Shown here in pieces: positions 8,679-18,600 of a stretch of 64,000 nucleotides of DNA. Below the pieces are notes generated by a model that was not told the origin of the DNA, made no database searches, and worked only from the letters and a program-made list of their open reading frames with translations. Position numbers and translations under genes: made by a program. Numbering within the stretch: position 1 is the first letter of the stretch; every line of letters starts with the position of its first letter. The DNA is from Pseudomonas sp. Root562 (GTDB lineage Bacteria; Pseudomonadota; Gammaproteobacteria; Pseudomonadales; Pseudomonadaceae), in assembly GCF_001427125.1 (NCBI RefSeq), contig NZ_LMGK01000012.1:568017-632016 (forward strand). The letters run 5' to 3'.

Positions 8679-9302
8679 TTAGCGCATCAATTGAGCGAGG
8701 GTCTGGTCATTGACGTCGGAGCTGGCAGCCAGGCCTTCGCGTACGCCCGCGATGTCGGCGGGGGCGCGGTTCTGGCTGAGTTTGCGTTTGCCCTCGAGAC
8801 GGTCGATGGGAATGGCGAAACCGACGATGGCCTTGAGCATGCCGTCGATGTAATCGGCGGGGGCATCGGCCACTGACCATGGCTGGGCGCGGCCAGCTTC
8901 ATGACGGTCGGTGAGGGTGCTGACAATGTCGAGCAGCCGCCCGCCATCGCTGAAGGTTTCGGCACGGCCATAGGCATGTACCGCGACGTAGTTCCAGGTG
9001 GGCACGACTTTGCCGTGTTCGGCCTTGCTCGGATAGAAGCCAGGGCTGACGTAGGCATCGGGGCCGGCAAAAATCAGCAGGGCTTCAGCGCCGTCGCGCA
9101 GGTCTTTCCACTGTGGATTGGCTTTGGCCAAGTGTCCGTACAGCGTGCCGTTCGAGCCCTGTTCGCAGTGCAGCAGAACCGGTACATGACTGGCTTGCAG
9201 GCCACTTTCACCGTGGGTCACCAAAATGGCGAGCCGGCTGGCGAGCATCAGTTCATGCAGTTGGGACAACTCGTCGATGGCAAAGGCACGTGGCGTGTAC
9301 AT
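8679..9302 (-). CDS. PaiB-like FMN-binding regulator
   Basis: This 207-residue protein starts at MYTPRAF, where AAGGAAAA precedes the ATG; the longer open frame adds ten residues without support. It shows the PaiB-family pattern: an N-terminal LASRLAILVTHGESGLQASHVP strand pair, GHLAKANPQWKDL, then FAGPDAYVSPGFYPSK and VVPTWNYVAVHAYGRAE, typical of the split-barrel FMN-binding fold. PaiB proteins are described as negative regulators of degradative-enzyme genes and sporulation in Bacillus; in Gram-negatives the role is unclear. It leads an operon with two acetyltransferases and is transcribed away from the MocR-like gene. Confidence 0.87.
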   Translation of the reverse strand: MYTPRAFAIDELSQLHELMLASRLAILVTHGESGLQASHVPVLLHCEQGSNGTLYGHLAKANPQWKDLRDGAEALLIFAGPDAYVSPGFYPSKAEHGKVVPTWNYVAVHAYGRAETFSDGGRLLDIVSTLTDRHEAGRAQPWSVADAPADYIDGMLKAIVGFAIPIDRLEGKRKLSQNRAPADIAGVREGLAASSDVNDQTLAQLMR

Positions 9303-9325
9303 GAAGATATTTTCCTTGGCGAATG

Positions 9326-9390
9326 CCTGCATCCTAGGCAGGCTATTGGTCTGTTGTAAGAGCCATTAACGACCAATTTCATAGGTCCAT
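9326..9390. promoter_or_regulatory. Probable MocR-type operator region in divergent promoter
   Basis: The 92-bp gap between divergent genes holds CCTGC-N7-GCAGG (9326-9342) and the inverted pair ATTGGTC (9345-9351) / GACCAAT (9371-9377), plus a third, partial copy GGTCCAT at 9384-9390. MocR-family regulators usually bind repeats of this kind next to the divergent target gene. Confidence 0.45.
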
Positions 9391-9394
9391 TGTC

Positions 9395-10945
9395 ATGACT
9401 ACCGAACCACTGTCCCTTTCGTTCAACCCGGCGGGCATCGAACTTGACCGCCGCCAGGGGCTGAGTCGGCAGCTGTATCAGGCATTGCGCCTGCGGGTGC
9501 TGGATGGGCGACTGGCCAGTGGCACCCGTCTTCCCGCCAGCCGCGATCTGGCGGCGGCTCTGGCGATTTCCCGCAACAGTGTGGTACGCGCCTACGACCA
9601 ACTGTATGCCGAAGGCTTCATCGAGGGACGAGTCGGCGATGGGACCTATGTCGCGCAATTACCTCAGAATGCGTTGCCGGCAAAAAAATTATCCACAAAA
9701 GTATCCACAGGGTTGTCAACAGGCTTACCCACAACCTTATCCACAAATTGGCTGGATTTACCTGTTGATTCATCCAGCAAAGTTATCCACAGCGGTGCGT
9801 TGGGTCGCGTAGAAAAGAACCATTTACCGAGTCCACCAAGCGGGCCTCCGCGGGCATTCAGGGTTGGCGTTCCGGCCTTTGACCTTTTTCCTTTCGAGGT
9901 GTGGGCCAAGCTGAATGCGGCTTTCTGGCGAAAACCGGATTTGCAGCAGCTGTGTTACGGCGACCCCGCAGGTGATGCGCGTCTGCGTGGGATGATTGCC
10001 GCGTACTTGCGCAGTTCCCGGGGCATGCAGTGCACGGCTGAACAAATTGTGATCACCAGTGGTGCGCAGCAGGGGATCAGCCTTTGTGCACAGTTGCTGG
10101 TCGAACCTGGCGATGGTGTGGCGATTGAGAATCCCGGTTATCGCGCGGCGGGTCATGCGTTCGCCGTGGCCGGTGCCCGATTGCACGGGGTGGCGGTGGA
10201 CAGTGACGGTATCGATTGCAACGAATTGAACGGCATCGTGGATTGTCGTTTGGCCTATGTCACACCTTCGCATCAATACCCGACGGGGGTGGTGATGAGT
10301 CTGGCGCGGCGGCTCGAGTTATTGGCCTGGGCCGAGAAAACCCAAGGCTGGATTGTCGAGGACGATTACGATGGCGAGTACCGTTACAGCGGCGCGCCAC
10401 TGGCACCGCTGGCCGCGCTGGATCGTCACGGGCGCGTGCTCTACGTTGGCACGTTCGGCAAAGTGGCTTTCCCGGCATTGCGCCTGGGTTATCTGGTGTT
10501 GCCAACGGCACTGGTGGACGCTTTCAGCCAGCGTCGCGCGGTCGATGTCCGGCACTCCGAGGTCAGCACCCAGGCCGTCATGGCCGAATTCATGGCGGCC
10601 GGGCATTTCCAGCGGCACATCCGCCGTATGCGCCGCGCCGCGTTGAGTCGTCGCAATACGCTGCTGGCCAACTGGCCCTCGGACATTCCCGGGGTGGGCA
10701 GCCTGCCGAGTGTCGCGGCAGGGTTGCACGTGACGGTGGCAGTCGATACTCAGGCCCGTGAACGTGAACTGATTGAGGCTGCCGCCGGCGTCGATGTCGA
10801 GATCAACGGCCTGAGCAGTTACTGGCTAGCGGATTCGAGCACTTCGGCGGATCAGCGGGCAGGGCTGGTGCTGGGATTTGCGGCGGTGCCGGAAGCGGCT
10901 ATCGCGTCAGCGCTTGTGCGTTTGCGCAGTGCCTGGTGCCGGTAA
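9395..10945 (+). CDS. MocR/PdxR-family regulator (GntR HTH + aminotransferase domain)
   Basis: The protein has 516 residues. Residues 20-90 form a GntR winged helix (RLPASRDLAAALAISRNSVVRAYDQL). From about 155 to the end there is a fold-type I PLP aminotransferase domain, with YGDPAGDARLRGMIAAYL, the VEDDYDGEYRY aspartate motif and the probable PLP lysine K356 in GTFGKVAFPALRLGY. Such proteins sense PLP or an amino compound and control a divergent gene, here probably the PaiB/GNAT operon. Oddly, the interdomain linker (about 99-134) is a tetrapeptide repeat (LSTK VSTG LSTG LPTT LSTN) encoded by a 12-bp DNA repeat that matches DnaA boxes. The usual Ser before the PLP lysine is Gly here. Confidence 0.9.
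   Translation: MTTEPLSLSFNPAGIELDRRQGLSRQLYQALRLRVLDGRLASGTRLPASRDLAAALAISRNSVVRAYDQLYAEGFIEGRVGDGTYVAQLPQNALPAKKLSTKVSTGLSTGLPTTLSTNWLDLPVDSSSKVIHSGALGRVEKNHLPSPPSGPPRAFRVGVPAFDLFPFEVWAKLNAAFWRKPDLQQLCYGDPAGDARLRGMIAAYLRSSRGMQCTAEQIVITSGAQQGISLCAQLLVEPGDGVAIENPGYRAAGHAFAVAGARLHGVAVDSDGIDCNELNGIVDCRLAYVTPSHQYPTGVVMSLARRLELLAWAEKTQGWIVEDDYDGEYRYSGAPLAPLAALDRHGRVLYVGTFGKVAFPALRLGYLVLPTALVDAFSQRRAVDVRHSEVSTQAVMAEFMAAGHFQRHIRRMRRAALSRRNTLLANWPSDIPGVGSLPSVAAGLHVTVAVDTQARERELIEAAAGVDVEINGLSSYWLADSSTSADQRAGLVLGFAAVPEAAIASALVRLRSAWCR
9689..9791 (+). repeat. DnaA-box-like array at 12-bp period inside the mocR-like gene
   Basis: Nonamers start every 12 bp: TTATCCACA (9689), GTATCCACA (9701), TTGTCAACA (9713), TTACCCACA (9725), TTATCCACA (9737). 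A sixth, TTATCCACA, lies at 9783. Three are exact matches to the TTATNCACA DnaA-box consensus, two have one mismatch and one has two; all face the same way. They encode the interdomain linker. Confidence 0.8.
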
Positions 10946-10946
10946 A

Positions 10947-10968
10947 GGGCGGGTCCGCGGACCCGCCC
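10947..10968. terminator. Bidirectional hairpin between convergent genes
   Basis: A perfect 22-bp palindrome (GGGCGGGTCCG followed by its reverse complement) fills the 32-bp gap between the convergent mocR-like and giant toxin-like genes. There is no T run on either strand, so it is a weak terminator or an RNA 3'-end stabiliser. Confidence 0.55.
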
Positions 10969-10977
10969 CTCTATGAG

Positions 10978-13900
10978 TCACTGGGGCTCGAGTTGCAGGA
11001 ACAATGATTGGGTGGAAGCACTGGTGATTCGACGCAGTACGTAGTCGATGGGTTGCAGCGTTGCCAATTGTTCTCGAAGCTCGGTATCCAGCGTCGCCAG
11101 GTATTTTTCCGATACTTTCAGATGCGCTGCTGTGGGGTGGGCGGCATCGCTCTCAAGTGTTTCGTAGTGGAAGTGCGCAACCCACAGTTCCTGGTCATTG
11201 TCGGTAGCGTCGAGAATCCGGTACTCCTGAAAGTAGTCCTTGCGCCCCGTGGTTCTGATCCGGCCTTGCTCGTTGCGCAGGATTTTGACCTGTCGGTTTT
11301 CGTGCAACCATTGGAAGTACTCCTGCCTTGGCTTGCGCTTCTTGAGCATTTTTGTGCGTGTCTTGATGCCCTCTTTGCGGAGTCTGTCAGCCCTGCCGCG
11401 CAATTCCAGGCTCAGGCCGGCTACGGGAGGAGGTTGTTTGCCGGCACTTCTGATGTTGCTCATGGCCTGTTCGACGCTTGTGGCGGACTCTTCCAGTTTG
11501 CGCGCCTGTTGATCGAACAGGTCCTGTACATCGGCAGGGATTCGATTTGCACGTTCGGCGTCCCGATTGATGCGCTTGGTGAATTCGTTTGCGTCCACGT
11601 TGAGGTTCAGGCCGGCAGCGATGGTGGCGAGATCATCCAGCGCGGGTTTGGCGGGCTTGGCGCTTTTGGGAACGAGCTTCTGGAATAACTCCTCTTTTTT
11701 CTCCTGCCCGGATGTTTGCGGGGCTTCGCTTTCGACGACGCGTGGGCGGGTCTTGGTGACTTTGACCTTGGGCCGCGACGGGCCTGCAACAGCAGGTCGG
11801 GAAGGTTGATGGATGAAAGCTTCTTCGGCTTCAGGAAGCAGTTGGTTGAGCTGGTTCAGCGTCAGTGTTTGAAATTCCGAGATCAGCACTTGAAGGTGGT
11901 CGAGCGCCGATTGGTGAACCATCCCGGGGTATCGGGCTGGCAGATCCTTAATACACTGAAGTGCATCGGCATAGATGTCGGCCAGCCTGGACAGCTTTTG
12001 GATGCGCGCCTCGGGCGGCTCGGTATTGCTCGGCTGTTTCATCATTTCAGCAACTTCATGGCTGGCGTCGGCGGCGTCCTCCACCATGCTGACGATCGCC
12101 GTTCGAGCTTCGGACATGGTTTCGCCAGATGCCTCTTGGATGCACTGTTCGTAGGCCATGCCCACTTCATTGGCTTTGAAGTCCAGGCGAGTGAATTTCG
12201 GCAAGAGTTTTGTCAGATCGGCGATTCTGGTAAGCCCGACATGGCCCAGTACCTGGAGACCTGTCAGGGTGGTTTGTGACTGTTCCAAGCGTTCGACGAT
12301 GGCGTCTCCCAATGCGATTGCCTCTCGGATGTCGGTCAGATCCGCTCGTACCGGCTCACCCGTGTTCAAAGGCGCTTGCGCCAGCAGTTTCTGCATGATC
12401 CGGGCGTACTGGTTTTTCTTTACCGTAAACCAGAGTGAAAGGAACTTTTGCTGCACGGTGGTGAGGCGCATTAACTCGTAGGTGTACCCGGTTTCCCCGC
12501 CCAGCGAACGCCATTCGCTCAACTGTTCGAGGGCTTTTCCATAACTTGTTTTCAGCTCGTCGAGTTTGTCGGTGTAGAGCCTGGTCGCTGCTTCGAGATT
12601 CTCGGTGGAAGCCTGAGTCATGCTCGTCTGAAGGAGATTGAGTGCTTGCTGTTGGGTTTCTTCCTGGCTTCTGAACGCCTCCAATTGAGTATCAAGTTCC
12701 GCTTTGCGTTTTTCCTTGGCTAGCTTCAGGGCTTTCAAACGGCTTTTCGGGCCACCGCCGCGCAGGCGCAGCCGCGTATCGACAAACCATTTGCCATGGG
12801 GGCCACGAGCCAACAACGGCCCGGTACGTTTGGCGTCATCGGGACTGACAATCTGCACGTCTTCGTCGTCATTGACGGTGACCTGAAACCAGCGTTCACC
12901 TACCTGGGCGTAGTGTGTTTCGTTAAGTTCATACAGATGGGGCGGCTTGTTGTTCAGCGTCTTCATCTCGATATTGTTCAGGTCCGGCGCAGAGACGCTG
13001 AGCTTGTCCAGATAGGTGCCCAATGACGGGGTCGAGCGACGAGGCACCGATACACCGGTCTCCAGAGAGGAGGTATGGCTGTCGGGCAATTGATCAAAAG
13101 ATACTGAAGGGGCCATGGAAATTTTCGCAGGTACAGGCTTGGGCGATTGCGGTGTTACTGGAGCTGACGGCAGGTCCCACGCCGGTTTTTTGCGTACACG
13201 CCTGGTCCATTCACTGTGACGCTGCTGGTAAGCGCGGTGAGTCAGCACAATGGCCAGCGTCACCAGCACATCACCCAATGAGCTCCATTCGATCAGCGTG
13301 TCGCCTTGTTCATGGGCGTCGAGTGCTTGCTGGATCTCGCTGATGCTTTGCCACACCCAGACGGCGGTCCCCACAGGCCCGCTCAAGAACGTCGAGGCAA
13401 CGTTGAAAATCGCCCAGGCGCTGTCCTTCAAAAGTGTCCAGCGTCTTTCCTCATTGGACACTGATGACCGATCCGCCTGCTCTGCCATGGCATTGGCGTT
13501 GCTGGTGAACAATGCGGACAGCAAGTCGCCAGTGATCTCCTCGGTGTCCAGATCGATAGGTCCCGCCAGGTCCAGGCTGAATAACGTCGAGATACCGGAC
13601 TGAGTCGCCAGCCAAGGTGAAGGCAACCCTACGGGAAAAACGTATTGCGCATATTCGAAGCTCAGCGCCGGTGTCGGCAGCCAGGCCAGTACGCAATCGC
13701 GCAGCTCGCCCGGTTGGTGCAGGGCGTAAACCAGGTTTGCCTGCGAGGCAAATTGTATTAACGGTTGCTCGAACAGTGGCCGGTAAAGCAGGCAGGGAGC
13801 GTCTGTTTTTTGCCGCGGGCCGATGATGAACATGTTGCTGACGGTGTCACCGCCGGACAGCAGGCGATGCCGAGGCTTGAACGTGAGAGGGCGAATGACG

Positions 13901-15555
13901 ATATCGGAATGAGGTTGTGGAGGTTTTCCCTGTGCGACGTCCATCAACTCGCTAATGTAGCGATAGCCAGTCTCGTCAACACCACCCAATTGTTGAAGCA
14001 TGCATTCCAGTGCATTGAGCCGCAGCAAGTCGGGCAATTGATCGATGTAGCGCTGTTTCTGAATCGCGGCTTGCACCGAATCATCGATCAGTTTGTTCCT
14101 CAGCAACTTCGGGTAGATCTCGCCGATATTGACCTTGGCGGCGATGTCGACCAGATAATCGACAGTCAGCCAATCGGGCACCAGCGTGTTGTTTTTGAAA
14201 CTCAACTCGGCCCGGTAGGGCGCGGTATTTTGCAGGGCGAAATCACCCAGGTTTTCGGTATACCGGTCTTGCGGATTGGGCAAGGTGAGCCCGCCGACGG
14301 TGAAGCTGTTGGTGACAGTGATTTGCAGATCATCAAGCGGCAGTCGTGAGGCCCCGTCACTGGTTTTGTCCTTGACGATGGCTTCGCGCATGGCGGTCTG
14401 CGCATACACACTGATCAGAGGAATGTCGTTTGCGCTTGAGCTGTTGCGCAGTTTTCCAAGGCGGGCAAGGCAGTGGCTGTAGTCTTGCAAATGACTGGGC
14501 GAGGCATTGGATAACCAATCGGGAATGGCCGCCTCAAGCTGCTCGATACGGTTTTTGTCGCTAGTGCTGAAATGCTCAGCCGGGGTGGCTGCCGTACGCA
14601 AGCCCGGGGGTGTTGCGGTCCTGGCGGTCGAGACCGGAGGGACGAGTGCATTAATGGCGTCCATTTGAGAGGCTATCAGCGCCCAGGCCATATGATCGAA
14701 AACGTTGCCGTCGGGCTCGACCAGTCGCCACTTCAGCGTGCGCCCTGCCAGGTCGATGTCGATCCGGTCAGGCAGCGTCGCGCCCAGTTGCTCCAGAGAA
14801 TCGAAGGCTTCGTAACCGCTTTCCACTGTGTACAGCATGATCTGTTCACGCTGTTTGTAAGTGGCCTGCAGTGCAATCGCACCGCCGAGCATTAGATGAA
14901 CGCCTTCGTTGTTGTCCACGTCGATCAGGCAGGCTTTGATACCGGGAATTTCAGTATTTTTCCGGGCTCGTTCGGTTTTGTCCGGATAGTTGTACACCGC
15001 ACGGGCCACCGTACATTGATCGACATTCCAGCCCTTTACCTGTTGGACATCAAATGCGTTTTTCAGCGTCTCGCAGAGTCCATGCCATCGCGGTTGGTCG
15101 CTGACTGTTTCATTCCAGAACGCCAGTGCGCGCTGTTGAAACTCGACCATCAACAGGGCGGCGTGGTCGTTGAGCAGTTGGGCAATGTCTTCGACACTGA
15201 CAGCAAGATGAACGGGGTCGCTGGTCAATGGGCTGTGCGTCAGGAAATGCTCACCCTCGATGAAATTGGCGACACCTGCGCTCCAGCTCAAACGCACCAG
15301 CGCATGGGTCAATGTTTCCACGGAGGGAGAGGCGGCACTCAGCGTTCCATTGGTCATGCGCCATTGCGGCGTCACAATCAGTGTCTGGTCGGGGTCAATG
15401 TCGAGCAGTGGATAAAGTTTTTTCAGTGCTTCGCTCAGCACCTGCGAGCTGGCATCGTCGAGGGAAGGCCCCTGATTGGTCAGGCTGACCAGCTTGCTTC
15501 TGTCCAGCAACAGTGTTGCGTTGTTTGCGGAGGTGCTTGTGGATTCTCGGGTCAT
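10978..15555 (-). CDS. Giant dermonecrotic-toxin-like protein, copy A
   Basis: A protein of about 1,525 residues with no signal peptide. It resembles the large Pseudomonas proteins annotated as dermonecrotic toxin domain (DUF6543-type); I recognise the family only by overall pattern. The N-terminal 600 residues are mixed alpha/beta; a conserved stretch CLLYRPLFEQPLIQFAS (about 588-604) is followed by two hydrophobic segments (about 713-735 and 757-772) that could insert in membranes. Then come a Pro-rich linker, a basic LRLRGGGPKSRLKAL motif, long coiled coils and a C-terminal region with YFQEYRILDAT and LWVAHFHY. An AGGA site 8 nt upstream favours the second of two ATGs (the other would end the gene at 15561). 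No immunity gene or secretion system lies next to it. Copy B, 132 bp upstream, is a full-length paralogue. Confidence 0.72.
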   Translation of the reverse strand: MTRESTSTSANNATLLLDRSKLVSLTNQGPSLDDASSQVLSEALKKLYPLLDIDPDQTLIVTPQWRMTNGTLSAASPSVETLTHALVRLSWSAGVANFIEGEHFLTHSPLTSDPVHLAVSVEDIAQLLNDHAALLMVEFQQRALAFWNETVSDQPRWHGLCETLKNAFDVQQVKGWNVDQCTVARAVYNYPDKTERARKNTEIPGIKACLIDVDNNEGVHLMLGGAIALQATYKQREQIMLYTVESGYEAFDSLEQLGATLPDRIDIDLAGRTLKWRLVEPDGNVFDHMAWALIASQMDAINALVPPVSTARTATPPGLRTAATPAEHFSTSDKNRIEQLEAAIPDWLSNASPSHLQDYSHCLARLGKLRNSSSANDIPLISVYAQTAMREAIVKDKTSDGASRLPLDDLQITVTNSFTVGGLTLPNPQDRYTENLGDFALQNTAPYRAELSFKNNTLVPDWLTVDYLVDIAAKVNIGEIYPKLLRNKLIDDSVQAAIQKQRYIDQLPDLLRLNALECMLQQLGGVDETGYRYISELMDVAQGKPPQPHSDIVIRPLTFKPRHRLLSGGDTVSNMFIIGPRQKTDAPCLLYRPLFEQPLIQFASQANLVYALHQPGELRDCVLAWLPTPALSFEYAQYVFPVGLPSPWLATQSGISTLFSLDLAGPIDLDTEEITGDLLSALFTSNANAMAEQADRSSVSNEERRWTLLKDSAWAIFNVASTFLSGPVGTAVWVWQSISEIQQALDAHEQGDTLIEWSSLGDVLVTLAIVLTHRAYQQRHSEWTRRVRKKPAWDLPSAPVTPQSPKPVPAKISMAPSVSFDQLPDSHTSSLETGVSVPRRSTPSLGTYLDKLSVSAPDLNNIEMKTLNNKPPHLYELNETHYAQVGERWFQVTVNDDEDVQIVSPDDAKRTGPLLARGPHGKWFVDTRLRLRGGGPKSRLKALKLAKEKRKAELDTQLEAFRSQEETQQQALNLLQTSMTQASTENLEAATRLYTDKLDELKTSYGKALEQLSEWRSLGGETGYTYELMRLTTVQQKFLSLWFTVKKNQYARIMQKLLAQAPLNTGEPVRADLTDIREAIALGDAIVERLEQSQTTLTGLQVLGHVGLTRIADLTKLLPKFTRLDFKANEVGMAYEQCIQEASGETMSEARTAIVSMVEDAADASHEVAEMMKQPSNTEPPEARIQKLSRLADIYADALQCIKDLPARYPGMVHQSALDHLQVLISEFQTLTLNQLNQLLPEAEEAFIHQPSRPAVAGPSRPKVKVTKTRPRVVESEAPQTSGQEKKEELFQKLVPKSAKPAKPALDDLATIAAGLNLNVDANEFTKRINRDAERANRIPADVQDLFDQQARKLEESATSVEQAMSNIRSAGKQPPPVAGLSLELRGRADRLRKEGIKTRTKMLKKRKPRQEYFQWLHENRQVKILRNEQGRIRTTGRKDYFQEYRILDATDNDQELWVAHFHYETLESDAAHPTAAHLKVSEKYLATLDTELREQLATLQPIDYVLRRITSASTQSLFLQLEPQ

Positions 15556-15687
15556 GGTCATTTTCCTTTTTGACCGGCATGGGGGCGGCCGCCAGCCTGC
15601 GATACGGGCATCACAGCCCGATGAGATGGAGGCAGGCAGGCGACAGCGTTTGAAAGGACCCACCGACAGGTGAGTCTGCAGCAGCGA

Positions 15688-18600
15688 TCAGGTGGAGGTG
15701 GATGTCTTGGCGAAGAACAGTGATCGGGCCAACTGAGGGCTGATCCTGCTGCGATAGATTTCGATTGCGTCCTGGTTGCTGGTGCTGGCCCCGATATCGA
15801 CACGACCCAGCAGCCGTTGCTCGCGGGTTTTCAGATGCGCTGCGGTGTAGGACTGGACGTCGTCCTTGAGCTGGGCGTAGTGAAAGTGGGCATACCAAAG
15901 CGCATTTGCGGAGGTGGCGTCACGCACTTCGTATTCCTGCAGATAGTCCCGGCGCTGCCCTTTGAGTCGACGTCGGTCTCCCACCGGCACGATATCGACT
16001 TCGCCTTTGCTGTGTAGCCATTCGACGCGTGCAGCGGTGGGCGGTTGCCGTTTGGTCATTTCAAGCCGCAACCGATGGCCTTCGGCATACAGTAGCGCGG
16101 TTTGCGTGGCCAGTTGCGTCAGTACCGATTGCGCCTCGTTTGTATGATCTTGCGTGGTATTGCTTTGCATGAGCGCTGCGTTGATCGCCTTGGTGGCTTC
16201 TTCAAGGCGAGAAGCTTGTTGGTGGAATGCTTCCTCTATTTCCACCGGGAGCTGCCAGGATTGTTTTGAGTCTGCTTCGGTACGTTGAATAAAGGCGGGT
16301 AGCGCATCCAGCAATGCTTTACCCGCCTTTATGCGTGCCCCGGGATCAGGCAGGCGCGTTTTCGGCGCCTGCGGTTTCATCGTCAAACGTTCGACCCAGA
16401 CCCCGGGGGTCTTTTCATGGAAGGTGGCGATCACTTTGCCGGTCACCGGCGCGGTGACATCCACAAGGACCATGTGACCGGGCGCGGTTTTGCGGGTCTG
16501 GCCGATCACCGTACCTTTGAAGCGCGTTGTGATGACCCTTTTGTTTGACGTCGATGTGGTGCGTGACGGGCCGGGTACAGGCTCCAGGAGTTGCTGTTCG
16601 CGCAGCAGGTCCGCCAGATGCCCGACGGTCTGCTGATTGAACTCGTCGATACGACCCTGCAATCGCGTAAATTGCGTTTGCACGATCTGCTCCTGGTTGG
16701 CTGTAGAGAAGCTCTTGAGGCGTTGTTCGATAGCGGCGAACTGGTCGATCAGGTTGTTCAAGGCCTCAATCCGTTCATCCGTGCGCAACAGCTGCGCATC
16801 ACCCATCAACTCCATTGCACTGTTCACCGTCAGGTCGGCGTCTTCGACAATCTGCTCGAGTGATGCTTTGGCACTGGACAGTTCGGCCGTTTCGCCAGAT
16901 TTGACGCACACCTCGCGAGCCAGCGTGACTTGAAGGGACTTGAGGTCCGGAAGGTCGAATTTTGGCAGTTTCTTTTGATACTCAAGGGACAGCTGCTCGG
17001 CTTTCTTGCCCAGGCGCGTCAATTCCTTGAAGCGCAACTGAGCGAACTCGACCTTCTCGATAACGCCTTGGGTCAGGTCCGACATGTTTTCAAACGTCCC
17101 GGCGGGAGGCGATTGGGCACTGTCTTCTTTGGCATCGAGATGTTCCAGGGTCAACTTCAGGGCATCGACGAACGCCGGGTATTTCTCGTCGATCCAGGTC
17201 TGGTTGAAAAACAGTTGAGTTCCCAGCATCTCGATCATCGCGTCACGATAGTTACGCACATCCTCGACCAGGTTGAGTGATTTGAGTTTCTCGATGGTGA
17301 TTTCATATTCACCGATGCGCTCCTCGAGTTTGTCGAGAAATGTTTGTTTAGCTGCATCCCTTGCATCTGCGGAAGCCTTTTTCATGGTGTTGTAGGCATC
17401 GGTAATACTTTGGCGTTTGGACGCCATCTGCGCATCGAAAACCGCCAGGTGAGCCTTGATCTCGGTGATTTTGGTGGCGTTGGCTTTTTGCAATGCCTTG
17501 AGCCTGCTTTTCTTGCCACCGCCACGCAGTCGCAGCCTGATATCGATGACCCAATCGCCTCTGGAATTGTTGATCAACAAGGGGCCGGTGATGGAAGGTT
17601 GTTTGCGGGTATCAACGATTTGCACGATTTCATCGTCGTTCAGGAAGACTTCGAACCATCGTTCGCCTACCGGGGCATAGTATTTGGACTGATGTTCATA
17701 AAGGTGTTTGTGCCAGCCTTCGGTGCTGGCCGCTCCCAGCCCCGGCGGTTTGGGGATTTTGTACCGGTCCAGGGTTGGCCCCAGCCCTGCGCTGTTGCTA
17801 TTGAGTACGGTCGCGGGGTGGAGTGAGGTCTGGTGTTCGGCCGGCAGATAATCATCCTCAATATCAGGTAACTGGATGCTGGCCGGGGTCTGCGGCGGAG
17901 GGTTTTTCTGCGCGCCGCCAATAACGGCTGTTTCGGTCTTCGCAGGGCGCGCGCGCGCCGGTTGGCGTCGGGCGGTCGCCTGATGAGCCAGCACCATGCC
18001 CAGGGTCAGGAACAAGTCGGTCAGGGCAGACCATTGTGCTGGCGTATCCTGGTTTTCCCGGGCATCAATGCCTTCTTGCAGGTCGTCCAGAATCTGCCAG
18101 ATCCACGCAGCCGTTCCGGCGGTTCGACCGAGAAAAGGCAACACGGCGCTGAAGATCATCCAGGCGCGTTGTTTGAAGCTGGCCCAGCGGCTTTCGGCGT
18201 TGGATACCGAATCCCGCTCGCTCTTCATGATCAGCGCATTGGCGTTGGCCTTGAACAGTTTCATCAGGCGGTCGTGCTCGATCACTTTTTGCCCGAGCGA
18301 CACCGGTCCGCTCATCCGCAGGGAAATGGTCGGGTCGGCCAACAGTTGTGACACCGTCCAGACCGAAGGCAATTCACCCGGGAAGACATACTGCGAATAA
18401 TTGAACCGAACATCGTCCGCCAACCATGCCAGGGTAGATTCGCGAAGCTCCTTGTCGTGTTTGATCGCATACAGCAGGTTGGCGGCCGAGGGGTACTGAG
18501 TCAACGCTTGTGCAAGCAGTGGGCGATAGAGAATGCAAGGCCCATTGGCCATGTCCCGCGGCCCGATCACAAACATGTTGGTGACTTCATCAGGGGTTTT

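Noticed and set aside
9689..9791. A replication origin at the DnaA-box array
   Set aside because: It lies wholly inside a coding gene, there is no AT-rich unwinding region or dnaA/dnaN/parAB context, and the boxes all face one way.
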